A DNA stretch of 64,000 nucleotides. Origin: Catellatospora bangladeshensis (lineage in GTDB: Bacteria > Actinomycetota > Actinomycetes > Mycobacteriales > Micromonosporaceae). How positions within the stretch are numbered: the first letter of the stretch is position 1; each line of letters begins with the position of its first letter. The translations under genes were made by a program, and so were the position numbers. The stretch spans positions 1-64,000 of the forward strand of contig NZ_BONF01000036.1 in assembly GCF_016862575.1 (NCBI RefSeq), given 5' to 3'. Shown here in pieces: positions 8,330-16,836 of this stretch. Under the pieces are notes generated by a model. That model was not told where the DNA came from and made no database searches. It worked only from the letters and a program-made list of their open reading frames with translations.

Positions 8330-9234
8330 CGCGGCGCTCCTGCGGCGTACTCGACTCGGTCGGCGGTCAGTTCCAGGAAGGCCTCCTCCAGCGAGGCGGC
8401 GCGGGTGGTGAGCTGCTCCAGCAGCACGCCGTGCCGGTGGGCGAGCGCGCCGACGGCGGCGGCGCTCAGCCCGTCCACGACCAGCTCACCGGGCTCGCCG
8501 GCGCGCACCGCCGCGCCCTCGGCGGTGAGCCGCGCGGCGAACCCGGCGTCGGGGGTGCGTACGGCGACCGACTGCCGGCCCGCGCGGGCGGCGAACTCGC
8601 CGAGGCTCTCCGCGGCGATCAGCCGGCCGCGGCCGACGACGACCAGCTGGTCGGCGGTGTTCTCCATCTCGCTCATCAGGTGGCTGGAGACCAGCACCGT
8701 GCGGCCCTGCGCGGCCAGGCGCCGGAACAGCCCGCGCGCCCACAACACCCCCTCCGGGTCGAGGCCGTTGACCGGCTCGTCGAACAGCAGCACCGGCGGG
8801 TCGCCGAGCAGCGCCGCGGCGATACCCAGCCGCTGCCGCATGCCGAGCGAGAACCCGCCGACCCGGCGGTGCGCGGCGGCGGCCAGCCCCACCTCGTCGA
8901 GCACGTGCTCGACCCGGGCCCGGCCGATGCCGTTGGCGCGGGCCAGCACCATCAGATGGGCCCGCGCGCTGCGGCCGCCGTGCACGTCGTGGGCGTCCAG
9001 CAGCGCCCCGGCGTGGTGCAGGCCGCGGGGCCGTTCCCGGAACGGGCGCCCGTCGATGAGCGCCGCGCCGCCGGTGGGCGCGTCGAGGCCGAGCAGCAGC
9101 CGCAGCGTGGTGCTCTTGCCGGCGCCGTTGGGGCCGAGGAACCCGGTGACCTGACCGGGCCGGACGGTGAACGTCAGGCCGTTGACGGCGGTCACCCGGC
9201 CGTAGCGTTTGACCAGTTCGTGGACTTCGATCAT
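8326..9234 (-). CDS. ABC exporter ATP-binding protein (DrrA/bacitracin-exporter type)
   Basis: 302 residues with the start at MIEVHELVKRYG; the frame stays open upstream, but that part is unrelated. Walker A GPNGAGKST, signature FSLGMRQRL, Walker B VLLFDEPVNGLDP and an H-loop VSSHL are present. The C-terminal extension of about 80 residues (MENTADQLVVVGRGRLIA onward) is usual for ABC-2 ATPases. Partner of the downstream permease. Confidence 0.85.
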   Translation of the reverse strand: MIEVHELVKRYGRVTAVNGLTFTVRPGQVTGFLGPNGAGKSTTLRLLLGLDAPTGGAALIDGRPFRERPRGLHHAGALLDAHDVHGGRSARAHLMVLARANGIGRARVEHVLDEVGLAAAAHRRVGGFSLGMRQRLGIAAALLGDPPVLLFDEPVNGLDPEGVLWARGLFRRLAAQGRTVLVSSHLMSEMENTADQLVVVGRGRLIAAESLGEFAARAGRQSVAVRTPDAGFAARLTAEGAAVRAGEPGELVVDGLSAAAVGALAHRHGVLLEQLTTRAASLEEAFLELTADRVEYAAGAPR

Positions 9235-9367
9235 GCCGACGACGATGCCGGGAGCGGGACCCGCACCGCATCGGGCCGTGGACCGCATCGCTGTGCCACG
9301 ACTACGCCCCCGGGCGTACGCCCACGGGCCAATGCCCTGGTCCCGGCCCCGCGGCTAGCATCGGGTC
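9235..9367. promoter_or_regulatory. Divergent promoter region of exporter and two-component system
   Basis: These 133 bases separate the ABC exporter genes from the divergent histidine kinase and must hold both promoters. I see a CGGGCGTACGCCC palindrome-like core near 9310-9322 but no convincing -35/-10 pair. The layout suggests the response regulator binds here. Confidence 0.35.
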
Positions 9368-10540
9368 GTGTCCCAGGACCCCCCGCCCCCATCCCGGACC
9401 CCGCTGCGCGGCGCCGTGCTCGGCACGCTGCGGGTGCTCGCGGTCGTGCTCTACCCGCTCGCGCTGATCGCCTCGCTCGACGGTGCGGGCGGTCCGCTCG
9501 GCTACCGCTTCCTGGGCACGGCACTGCCCCTGGTGATCATGCTGCTGCCCATGGCGCTGCTGCCCCGCCTGCCCCTGGCCGCGCTCGGCCTGGCCCTGAC
9601 CGGCACGGCCGTGCTGAACTACCTCGTCGACCCGCACACCGCCGCCTACCTGTGGCAGGTCCGCAACCTGCAGGTGATCGGACTCGACCTGCTCGTCGGC
9701 GTGCTCGCGGCCACTCGCCGCCCCCGGGTGTCGCTGCCCGCCGCCGTGTCCGTGCTCGCCGTACAGGCGCTGCTCACCGGATCCAGCCGGTACAACATCG
9801 ACGATCTGGCGTCCGAGGCGGTGATCCTCACCCTCGGTATGGCTGCCGCGTGGCTGGGCGGGCACCAGCTCGGCGCATACCGCCGCCAGAGGGCCGCGCA
9901 GCGCGCCTCGGCCACCGCGCAGGCCGTCACCGACGAGCGGCTGCGCATCGCGCGCGAGCTGCACGACATGGTCGCGCACAGCATCGGGGTCATCGCCATC
10001 CAGGCCGGCATGGGCCGCCGCGTCATCGACACCCGGCCCGAGGCCGCCCGCGACGCGCTGGCCGCGATCGAGGACACCAGCCGGGAGACGCTCGCCGGGC
10101 TGCGCCGCATGCTCGGCGCGCTGCGCCGCGCCGACGGCGACGGCCCGGCGCGCGAGCCCGCTCCGGGCCTGGCCGACCTGGACCGGCTCGTCGCGCACGC
10201 GAGCGCCGCCGGGGTCGAGGTGCGGGTGCGCCGGGTCGGCGGCGAGCGGCACCTGCCGCCCGAGATCGACCTGTCGGCGTACCGCATCGTGCAGGAGGCC
10301 GTCACCAACGTGGTGCGGCACGCGGCCGCCCGCGCCTGCCAGGTCGTGGTCGAGCAGCGGGACGGGGAGCTGCTCATCGAGGTCGTGGACGACGGCCGCG
10401 GCGGGCCCGTGGGCAGCGGGTACGGCATCGCGGGCATGCGGGAGCGGGTCGGGCTGCTGCACGGCCGCTTCGACGCCGGGCCGCGCCCGGAGGGCGGGTT
10501 CCGCGTCGCGGCCCGGCTGCCGCTGGTGGCTGCGTCATGA
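9368..10540 (+). CDS. NarL-type sensor histidine kinase
   Basis: 390 residues, GTG start. About six membrane helices in the first 170 residues form a small sensor without an obvious external domain. A HisKA_3 dimerisation domain follows, with ERLRIARELHDMVAHSIG and phospho-acceptor H199, then a HATPase_c domain with N box IVQEAVTNVVRHA and G box VDDGRGG. It should autophosphorylate and pass phosphate to the overlapping response regulator. Divergent from an ABC-2 exporter, the arrangement used for sensing cell-envelope stress or antibiotics. Confidence 0.87.
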   Translation: MSQDPPPPSRTPLRGAVLGTLRVLAVVLYPLALIASLDGAGGPLGYRFLGTALPLVIMLLPMALLPRLPLAALGLALTGTAVLNYLVDPHTAAYLWQVRNLQVIGLDLLVGVLAATRRPRVSLPAAVSVLAVQALLTGSSRYNIDDLASEAVILTLGMAAAWLGGHQLGAYRRQRAAQRASATAQAVTDERLRIARELHDMVAHSIGVIAIQAGMGRRVIDTRPEAARDALAAIEDTSRETLAGLRRMLGALRRADGDGPAREPAPGLADLDRLVAHASAAGVEVRVRRVGGERHLPPEIDLSAYRIVQEAVTNVVRHAAARACQVVVEQRDGELLIEVVDDGRGGPVGSGYGIAGMRERVGLLHGRFDAGPRPEGGFRVAARLPLVAAS

Positions 10541-11193
10541 GCATCCGGGTGCTGCTCGCCGACGATCAACCACTGGTGAGGGCGGGTCTGCGCACCGTCA
10601 TCGCCGAGACCGGCGACCTGGTGGTGGTCGGCGAGGCCGCCGACGGCGACGAGGCGGTGCGCCTGGCCGCCGCGACGCGGCCGGACGTGGTGCTGATGGA
10701 CATCCGGATGCCGGGCACCGACGGAATCGCCGCGACCCGGGCGATCACCGCGTCGGCCGATCCGCCCCGGGTGCTGATGCTGACCACGTTCGACCACGAC
10801 GACCACGTGTACGCCGCGCTGCGCGCCGGGGCCAGCGGCTTCCTGGTCAAGGACATGGCGCTGGACGACATCCTGGCCGCGATCCGGGTCGTCGCGGCGG
10901 GCGATGCGCTGCTGGCCCCGGGCGTGACCCGCCGCCTGATCGAGGAGTTCGCCCGCCGGCCCGCCGCGGCGCCCCCCGCCCGGCAGCCCGCCGGAGTGAC
11001 CGACCGCGAGCTGGAGGTGCTGACGCTGGTCGGGCGGGGCCTGTCCAACCAGGAGATCGCCGCCGAGCTGTTCATCAGCGTGGCCACCGCGAAGGCGCAC
11101 GTGGCCCGGCTGCTGGCCAAACTCGACGCCCGCGACCGCGTCCAGCTCGTGATCATCGCGTACGAACTGGGCCTGGTTCACCCGTCCCGCTGA
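10537..11193 (+). CDS. NarL/LuxR-family response regulator
   Basis: 218 residues. The receiver domain has acidic pair D9/D10, phospho-acceptor D55 (VLMDIRMPG) and KD at FLVKDMA. The C-terminal LuxR-type helix-turn-helix (about 148-210) reads TDRELEVLTLVGRGLSNQEIA. Start at the ATG of the ATGA overlap with the kinase. Probable target: the divergent ABC exporter operon. Confidence 0.9.
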   Translation: MSIRVLLADDQPLVRAGLRTVIAETGDLVVVGEAADGDEAVRLAAATRPDVVLMDIRMPGTDGIAATRAITASADPPRVLMLTTFDHDDHVYAALRAGASGFLVKDMALDDILAAIRVVAAGDALLAPGVTRRLIEEFARRPAAAPPARQPAGVTDRELEVLTLVGRGLSNQEIAAELFISVATAKAHVARLLAKLDARDRVQLVIIAYELGLVHPSR

Positions 11194-11247
11194 CGTTCGT
11201 CCACGGACCGGTGTGACATCGCGGACACCGGTGGCGCTGTAGGGGGT

Positions 11248-11274
11248 GGGGCGGGTGTCGCACCCACCCGCCCC
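11248..11274. terminator. Candidate hairpin between convergent genes
   Basis: GGGGCGGG (11248-11255) pairs perfectly with CCCGCCCC (11267-11274) over an 11-base loop. It lies in the 251-base gap between the response regulator and EamA gene ends. Nothing else is evident in the gap. Confidence 0.45.
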
Positions 11275-11444
11275 GCATCGCCCGACCCCGTCTTGCAGCC
11301 CGGTTCCTGACTCACCACGCGCCGCCGCCTCGATACCGGCGTCGCGTGCGAGGCGCCGGTCGGCAGGGGGTGCCGCTGCGGCACGGGGTCGGGCGGACAC
11401 CCACCACCTGAAGATCGCCGTTCGGTGTCGCGCCGTGGTCCGCC

Positions 11445-12392
11445 TCAGGCTTCGGCGCCGGACAGTGATCTCGGCGGTGCGGAGATCGGCTCCGGCGCGG
11501 CAGGAGCCGGGGTGCGGCCGCCGGCTGCTCCCCACACCAGGCCCGCCACGACGACGAGCACACCCGCGGTCTGGGTGAGGCCGGGCAGGGCCTGGTCCTG
11601 CAGCGCCGCCACGGTCAGGGTCGCCGCCGGGACCAGGCCGGTGAACATGCCCGCGCGCTCGACCCCGAGCAGCCGCAGCCCGGTGAACCAGGCCAGGAAC
11701 GCGACCACCGTCATCATCACGGCCAGGTAGAGCAGGATCAGCGCCTCGGTCGCCGTGGGCATCCGCAGCCGCGCCCACTCCCCCGTCGCCAGCGCCGCCA
11801 CCACCAGCATCGGCACCGCGAGCGCGCAGCTGTACGCCGACACCCGCACCGCCCCGAGCCGCGGCAGCACCGCCGCGGCCAGCAGCGAGAACGACACCTC
11901 GCACACCAGCGTGCCGAGCGCCGCCGCGAGCCCGACACCGTCCGCCGCCCCCGCGCCGTGCACCAGCGCGGTGCCCACCACCACGACCCCGGCGGCGGTG
12001 ACCAGCCGCGCGGCCGGCCGGGCGCCGCGCAGCAGCGGCCCGGCCAGCGCCAGGCCGAGCGGCGCCGCCCCCACGACCGTGCCGACCACGGCCGCGTCCG
12101 CGTGGTCGAGCGCGGTCAGCAGCAGCGTGTTGAACAGGGCGAGCCCCATCAGCGCGACGGCGGCCAGCAGCGCCAGCTCGCGGCCGGTCGGGCGGGATGC
12201 GGGCACGGTGCCGCCCAGGCGCGGGAACAGCCGCAGCAGCGCGGCCAGCAGCACGGCGGCCAGGGCGTAGCGCAGCGCCTGCCCGGTCAGGATCGGATAG
12301 TCGAGGACGAGGCGGCTCAGGCTCACCGAGCCGCCGAGGATCATCATGCCGAAGCCGCACAGGGCCGCTCCGGTCAGGCTGTCGCGGTTCAC
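11445..12392 (-). CDS. EamA/DMT-family metabolite exporter
   Basis: About 315 residues from the GTG at 12390-12392; an adjacent GTG (12393-12395) is equally possible and neither has a ribosome site, so the mRNA may be leaderless. Ten hydrophobic helices form two EamA repeats, opening with LTGAALCGFGMMILGGSVSLSRL. This drug/metabolite transporter family exports amino acids, purines or other metabolites. Only about 40 bases separate it from the divergent MocR-type regulator, which very probably controls it. Confidence 0.8.
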   Translation of the reverse strand: MNRDSLTGAALCGFGMMILGGSVSLSRLVLDYPILTGQALRYALAAVLLAALLRLFPRLGGTVPASRPTGRELALLAAVALMGLALFNTLLLTALDHADAAVVGTVVGAAPLGLALAGPLLRGARPAARLVTAAGVVVVGTALVHGAGAADGVGLAAALGTLVCEVSFSLLAAAVLPRLGAVRVSAYSCALAVPMLVVAALATGEWARLRMPTATEALILLYLAVMMTVVAFLAWFTGLRLLGVERAGMFTGLVPAATLTVAALQDQALPGLTQTAGVLVVVAGLVWGAAGGRTPAPAAPEPISAPPRSLSGAEA

Positions 12393-12410
12393 CACCTGAC
12401 GGTATGGTCG

Positions 12411-12463
12411 CCATTGGTACACCGGACAGGGCCACTTGAGCACCGGAACAGAGGACCAATTGG
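12411..12463. promoter_or_regulatory. Candidate MocR operator between divergent genes
   Basis: CCATTGGT (12411-12418) faces ACCAATTGG (12455-12463), making an interrupted inverted repeat that spans the TTG start of the MocR gene. MocR/PdxR proteins often bind repeats of this size class over their own promoter. The match was found by eye only. Confidence 0.35.
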
Positions 12464-13827
12464 CGGTACGCGAGGCGCTGCTCGACCTGGACCGGGACCT
12501 GCCCGGGATCGGCGAGCGGCTGGTCGGGGCGCTGCGGGAGGCGATCGCGCAGCAGCGCATCGCGCCCGGCACCCGGCTGCCGTCCAGCCGGGACCTCGCG
12601 GCCGACCTGGGCCTGTCCCGAGGGGTGGTGGTGGCGGCATACGAGCAGCTCACGGCTGAGGGCAGGCTGGTGAGCCGGCGCGGTTCGGGCACCACGGTCG
12701 CGCCCGCGCCCCCGCCCGCGCCGGCCGTCGCGGGCGAGCCGGTGGCGGTGCCGCCGGGCCGGGTGGCGCCGTTGCGGCCGGGCGTGCCCGACCTCGGCAT
12801 GTTCCCGCGCGCGGCGTGGCGGCGGGCGTACGAGCGCGCGCTCGCCACCGCCGCCGACGCCGACCTCGACTACACCGACCCGGCGGGTGTGCCACGGCTG
12901 CGCAGCGAGCTGGCGTCATACCTGGGCCGGGTCCGCGCGGCGCGCGCGGGCGCGGACGGGGTCGTGGTCACCACCGGAGCGGCGCAGGCGCTCAGCCTGC
13001 TCGGCCGGGTGCTCGCCGCGCGCGGCCTGACCGAGGTCGGCGTGGAGGATCCGGGCAGCGCGGGCATCCGCGGACACCTGCTCGCGCACGGCCTTTCACT
13101 GCGGCCGGTGCCGGTCGACGGGCAGGGCGCGGTCGTGTCGGCGCTCGGGGACGCGCGGGCCGTGTTCGTCACGCCCGCGCACCAGTTCCCGACGGGCGTC
13201 GTGCTCGCGCCGGGGCGGCGGGCCGAGCTGATCGACTGGGCACGGCGTACCGGCGGCCTGATCATCGAGGACGACTACGACGCCGAGTTCCGCTACGACC
13301 GGGATCCCGTGGGCTGCCTGCAGGGTGTCGCGCCGGACGTGGTGGCCCTGGTCGGCTCGGCGAGCAAGGCGCTCGCGCCAGGGCTGCGGCGCGGCTGGCT
13401 CGTGCCGCCGCCGGGCTGGCTGGACGCCGTACGCAAGGCGAAGTCCGACGCGGACATGGGCGGCTCGGCGCTGGAGCAGCTCGCCTTCGCGGAGCTGCTC
13501 GCCTCGGGCGGCTACGACCGACACCTGCGCCGGGCACGCCGCGCCCAGCGCGCCCGCCGCGACGCATTGGTCGCCGCGCTGCGCACCCACCTGCCGCAGG
13601 CCCGCATCTCGGGCGTCGCCGCAGGGCTGCACCTGGTCGTCGAGCTGCCGTCCGGCACGGACGACCGGACCCTGGCCGCGCGGGCCAGAGCCGCCGGGCT
13701 CGGCCCACTCGCCCTGTCCGAGCTGCGATACGGCGGCGACGGCCCGCCGGGGCTCGTGCTGGGCTACGCCGCACAGACCCCGGACGAACTCACCGCCGCG
13801 GTGGTGGTCCTGGCCTCGCAGCTCTGA
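12436..13827 (+). CDS. MocR-family transcriptional regulator (GntR-HTH/aminotransferase fusion)
   Basis: 463 residues, TTG start. A GntR winged helix (about 20-90, including SSRDLAADLGLSRGVVVAAYEQL) is joined by an Ala/Pro linker to a fold-type I aminotransferase-like domain. The PLP-binding Lys is K311 in SASKALAPG, and EDDYDAEFRYD supplies the Asp of the cofactor site. MocR proteins use PLP or a PLP-amino-acid adduct as signal (PdxR, GabR, TauR). Divergent from an EamA exporter with a 40-base gap, so an amine or amino-acid efflux switch is a reasonable inference. Confidence 0.87.
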   Translation: MSTGTEDQLAVREALLDLDRDLPGIGERLVGALREAIAQQRIAPGTRLPSSRDLAADLGLSRGVVVAAYEQLTAEGRLVSRRGSGTTVAPAPPPAPAVAGEPVAVPPGRVAPLRPGVPDLGMFPRAAWRRAYERALATAADADLDYTDPAGVPRLRSELASYLGRVRAARAGADGVVVTTGAAQALSLLGRVLAARGLTEVGVEDPGSAGIRGHLLAHGLSLRPVPVDGQGAVVSALGDARAVFVTPAHQFPTGVVLAPGRRAELIDWARRTGGLIIEDDYDAEFRYDRDPVGCLQGVAPDVVALVGSASKALAPGLRRGWLVPPPGWLDAVRKAKSDADMGGSALEQLAFAELLASGGYDRHLRRARRAQRARRDALVAALRTHLPQARISGVAAGLHLVVELPSGTDDRTLAARARAAGLGPLALSELRYGGDGPPGLVLGYAAQTPDELTAAVVVLASQL

Positions 13828-13863
13828 CCACGATGCTCCCCGGCCCGCGTCCTCCGCCCCGGG

Positions 13864-14829
13864 TCAGCGGAGCTCGGCGTTGAGCTGCGGGGTGGTCGCG
13901 CCCTCGTAGCCGCGCTGCTCGGTGTAGGCCAGCAGGACGCCGGCGAACTGGAACATCGTCACCGGGAGCTGGACGACCACGCCGAACACGATCGACACGA
14001 CCAGGCCGAGCGAGAGGATCGCGACGCCCTCGACGCTCGGCCCGAAGCCCTCGCTGTTGACAGCGCTGAAGCCCGCCTCAATGGCAGACTCGAAGCCGGA
14101 CACGACCGTCGATGCGGCGATCGAGATCAGCACGATCAACGCGAGCCGGCCGAGCACCCGGCCGCCCGAGCGGTGCAGCATCTGGAACGAGCGGCCGATC
14201 GGGTTGCGGCGCTCGAACAGCAGGACCGGCCCTACCAGCGCCGTGCCGGCCATGACGTAGAAGGCGGGCAGCACGCATGCCAGCGCACCGGCGACGACCA
14301 TGAGCGCCACCGGGACGTACCAGGCGAACATGCTCCAGCAGCGGCGGAAGCCGTACCCGAACGACTCGCCGAGGGTGACGGTTTCGCCGGCCGCCTGCCG
14401 GACGACCGAGTGCGTCGCCGCGGCGTAGCCCGCCAGCTGGACGACGTAGAGCAGGATGATCACCGCGAGCATGGCGCCGAGGATGGCGATGAGCCCTGCC
14501 GCGTCGAGGGTCGCCTCCCCGGTGGCCGGGTTCAGCTGCAGCGCACTCAGCCCGAAGTACGCCACCGCCACGACCCCGGCGATGCCGAGCACCACGCTGG
14601 GCACCAGCTGAGTGACGGCAAGGATGACCAGGGTCGAGCGCCAGCTCCGCCGGAACAGCTGGCCGATGCGGTTGAACCAGCCGCCCACTCCGCCATGCTG
14701 CGGCGCGACCAGCGGATCGTAGTAGGGGTCCGCACCGGGCTGCACGTACGCCGACTGCGGCGGCAGGTATCCCACGCCCGGCGCGGAAGGCACGCCAGAG
14801 TCGTACGGGTTGGGCGTGAGATCGGACAT
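13864..14829 (-). CDS. Multipass membrane protein of unknown function
   Basis: 321 residues from the ATG at MSDLTPNPYDSG, preceded by TGGAG. A Pro/Tyr/Gly-rich N-terminal tail of about 50 residues leads to about six long hydrophobic segments with the motif FRRSWRSTLVILAVTQLVPS. The arrangement resembles actinomycete proteins annotated as glycerophosphoryl-diester-phosphodiesterase membrane-domain-like or DUF975-like, but I cannot assign a function. Ends tail-to-tail with the MocR gene. Confidence 0.65.
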   Translation of the reverse strand: MSDLTPNPYDSGVPSAPGVGYLPPQSAYVQPGADPYYDPLVAPQHGGVGGWFNRIGQLFRRSWRSTLVILAVTQLVPSVVLGIAGVVAVAYFGLSALQLNPATGEATLDAAGLIAILGAMLAVIILLYVVQLAGYAAATHSVVRQAAGETVTLGESFGYGFRRCWSMFAWYVPVALMVVAGALACVLPAFYVMAGTALVGPVLLFERRNPIGRSFQMLHRSGGRVLGRLALIVLISIAASTVVSGFESAIEAGFSAVNSEGFGPSVEGVAILSLGLVVSIVFGVVVQLPVTMFQFAGVLLAYTEQRGYEGATTPQLNAELR

Positions 14830-14968
14830 CGACAGCTCCAGGTCGGCTCGAGGGGCGGCTAAGTGTGCCACGACCTCCTGACCAGGCAAAACCCGCGCCC
14901 GGCGGAAGGTGCGCCCGGCGTCCAGCGCCGACCTTTTCGTCCATGTGTTCCCGAATCGCGCCGGCAGG

Positions 14969-15712
14969 CTACATACCGAAGCCGGAGCCCCTGGCCATGT
15001 CTATGAAGCTCCACAGCACGGCTCCCAACCCGCCGGCCACGGCAGCGGAGCCCAGGTAGAGCCACCACGACCGGCTCGGGCCGCGGAACACCAGCAGCAG
15101 GACGGTGACGACCAGCGAGAGCGACACGGTCACCGCGTTGGAAATGACGATCACCTGGACGAAGCTGTCGGGGATCGGCCAGTAGTAGCCGTGGCTGAGC
15201 TGGTTAAGCCCTTCGGCAGCCAGCATCCCGAAGGCGAGCCCCGCAGCCGCCGACGATCGCCGGCGCGGCCCGCTTCTGACAAGGTGGCCGAGGCTGCCGA
15301 GAACCAGCCCGGCCGCCACTGAGATCAGCAGCCAGAAGCCCGCGGCGCGGGCGACCGACATCAGCCCGTACAGGTCCGCCGACGAGCCGTCTTCCAGGGT
15401 TCCGCCGCTCCACCGCCTCGACACGACCAGGATGAGTCCGTAGTACAACGTCGTGGCGACGAGCAGCAGCGCCGTCGCCACGACCGGGGCTCGACGGGCG
15501 CGGCGCACCAGGTACCCCGCCACCAGCGCGGCCGCACCCCAGGCGAATCCGTTGCTGGTCAGCGTCAGCACGATCTGGCCCGTCGCGTCCGGCAGTTCGT
15601 CGCCGAGGAACGCCAGCGCGCCCAACGGCACTCCGCTCGCCGTCAGCAACAGCGTACTGTCGCGCGGCGTGCTGCTGGTGACCGTCGTCGCGGACTCCGC
15701 AGTCGTCGTCAC
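14969..15712 (-). CDS. Membrane protein of unknown function
   Basis: 247 residues with about seven hydrophobic helices, including GALAFLGDELPDATGQIVLTL and WLLISVAAGLVLGSLGHL. I do not recognise the family. It follows the 15.8 kb small gene in the same direction after about 80 bases. The 139 bases to the next membrane-protein gene hold no clear signal. Confidence 0.55.
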   Translation of the reverse strand: MTTTAESATTVTSSTPRDSTLLLTASGVPLGALAFLGDELPDATGQIVLTLTSNGFAWGAAALVAGYLVRRARRAPVVATALLLVATTLYYGLILVVSRRWSGGTLEDGSSADLYGLMSVARAAGFWLLISVAAGLVLGSLGHLVRSGPRRRSSAAAGLAFGMLAAEGLNQLSHGYYWPIPDSFVQVIVISNAVTVSLSLVVTVLLLVFRGPSRSWWLYLGSAAVAGGLGAVLWSFIDMARGSGFGM

Positions 15713-15794
15713 ATCAACCCCCGAGCAAGAAACGAGTCCGGTCGCGGAATCGGTCCCGGTGTGTCGCCGGCAGCAGGCAGCCGGCCCGCGCAGC

Positions 15795-16124
15795 CTAGGC
15801 CACGGGCGGCTGCGTCAACTTGCTCCGCCACCGCGCATCGACCTCGGCGGGCCGCTGGTGACCGCATTCGATGACGCGACCTTCACTGTCGACGACCTCG
15901 GGATAGACATCGCCCTGGTCGATCCAGACCGTCACGTTCTCGATGCCGGCCGCACGATCATCGGCATTCGCCCAGTACTGGACGGTGAAGGCCGACTCAT
16001 CCCCGGAGTAGTCGGAACGGACGACGAACCTCTCACCCGGTCGAAGCCAGCGGTCCTCACCGAGCGGCTCGATCCACAGCGTGAGCCATCCTTCTGAGTC
16101 ATTGTCCACGGTGATGGCGGCCAT
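15795..16124 (-). CDS. Small acidic protein of unknown function
   Basis: 109 residues, acidic and soluble, with Trp-rich beta-type sequence (GWLTLWIEPLGEDRWLRPGERF). No family recognised. Coding third positions are strongly G/C, supporting a real gene. No membrane or signal sequence. Confidence 0.55.
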   Translation of the reverse strand: MAAITVDNDSEGWLTLWIEPLGEDRWLRPGERFVVRSDYSGDESAFTVQYWANADDRAAGIENVTVWIDQGDVYPEVVDSEGRVIECGHQRPAEVDARWRSKLTQPPVA

Positions 16125-16269
16125 GCCTCACCGTAGCGCGCGTGAAACGGCTGGCCTCCACCCGTGCGCGCCGTACCCGCTGACCGCTTCTTCTGAATCT
16201 GGTGGAGACGCGGACGTTTCCCGGCGGGTGATGCTGACCAGGTACGAGACGAAGCGGCGAGCGCGGTTC

Positions 16270-16638
16270 CTACGATCCGCCGGGCAGCGCCGGATCGTCA
16301 CCCGCGACGAGTAGCCGCAACAGGGCCTTCACCTGGTGCGCTGCGATGGCAGGCAGCTCGGAGCCGCCCAGGCGCACGGCTCGCTCGGCCGACACCAGCG
16401 GATGCAGCCGGGCGAGCACACCACCGGTGTGGAGAACGCTGTCGCACCGATCGGCCAGGTCCATCGACGGGAACCGCCGCGCGGCCTCCACCAGCCCCAG
16501 CTGCGACGGTGACACGAACACCTGCGGTCCGAGCCGTCGCAGCGACAAGCCGGCGAGCTGCCGGTGGTGACGCAGCTCCGCGCCGAAGAAGTGCAGCGCG
16601 GAGGCATGCGGCGTCAGATCGCGTAGCTGCGCACCCAT
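16270..16638 (-). CDS. Small XRE-type helix-turn-helix protein
   Basis: 122 residues with the start chosen at MGAQLRDLTPHASALHFFG, eight bases after an AAGG; the frame is open upstream. Residues about 12-70 are a lambda-repressor-like domain, FFGAELRHHRQLAGLSLRRLG. This opening is typical of actinomycete XRE proteins with a C-terminal DUF5753, but here that domain is missing, so the protein may be a truncated descendant. Divergent from a second XRE regulator; the two may share an operator. Confidence 0.6.
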   Translation of the reverse strand: MGAQLRDLTPHASALHFFGAELRHHRQLAGLSLRRLGPQVFVSPSQLGLVEAARRFPSMDLADRCDSVLHTGGVLARLHPLVSAERAVRLGGSELPAIAAHQVKALLRLLVAGDDPALPGGS

Positions 16639-16763
16639 TGCCTTGGACGCTCCTTCGTATTCAAGCCGCCTGCCTGGTGCAGGTCGATCAGCGGCGTGCT
16701 CCGAGGCAGGGCCTTGTGGACAGCCGTACCTTCTGCGCAGAACCGTAAGCCCATAGATGGAGG

Positions 16764-16784
16764 CCACTGGTGCCAAGTGGCACC
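16764..16784. promoter_or_regulatory. Nested palindromes between the two XRE genes
   Basis: Two overlapping inverted repeats: GGTGCC-AAGT-GGCACC (16769-16784) and CCACT-GGTGCCA-AGTGG (16764-16780). They lie 53-73 bases before the large XRE regulator, just upstream of a CATACT -10-like hexamer (16791-16796). Autoregulation by one of the XRE proteins is inferred. Confidence 0.55.
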
Positions 16785-16836
16785 GCCCGCCATACTCTGG
16801 TGCAGACAACGACGGTTCGTGCGAGAAGAGGGCTGG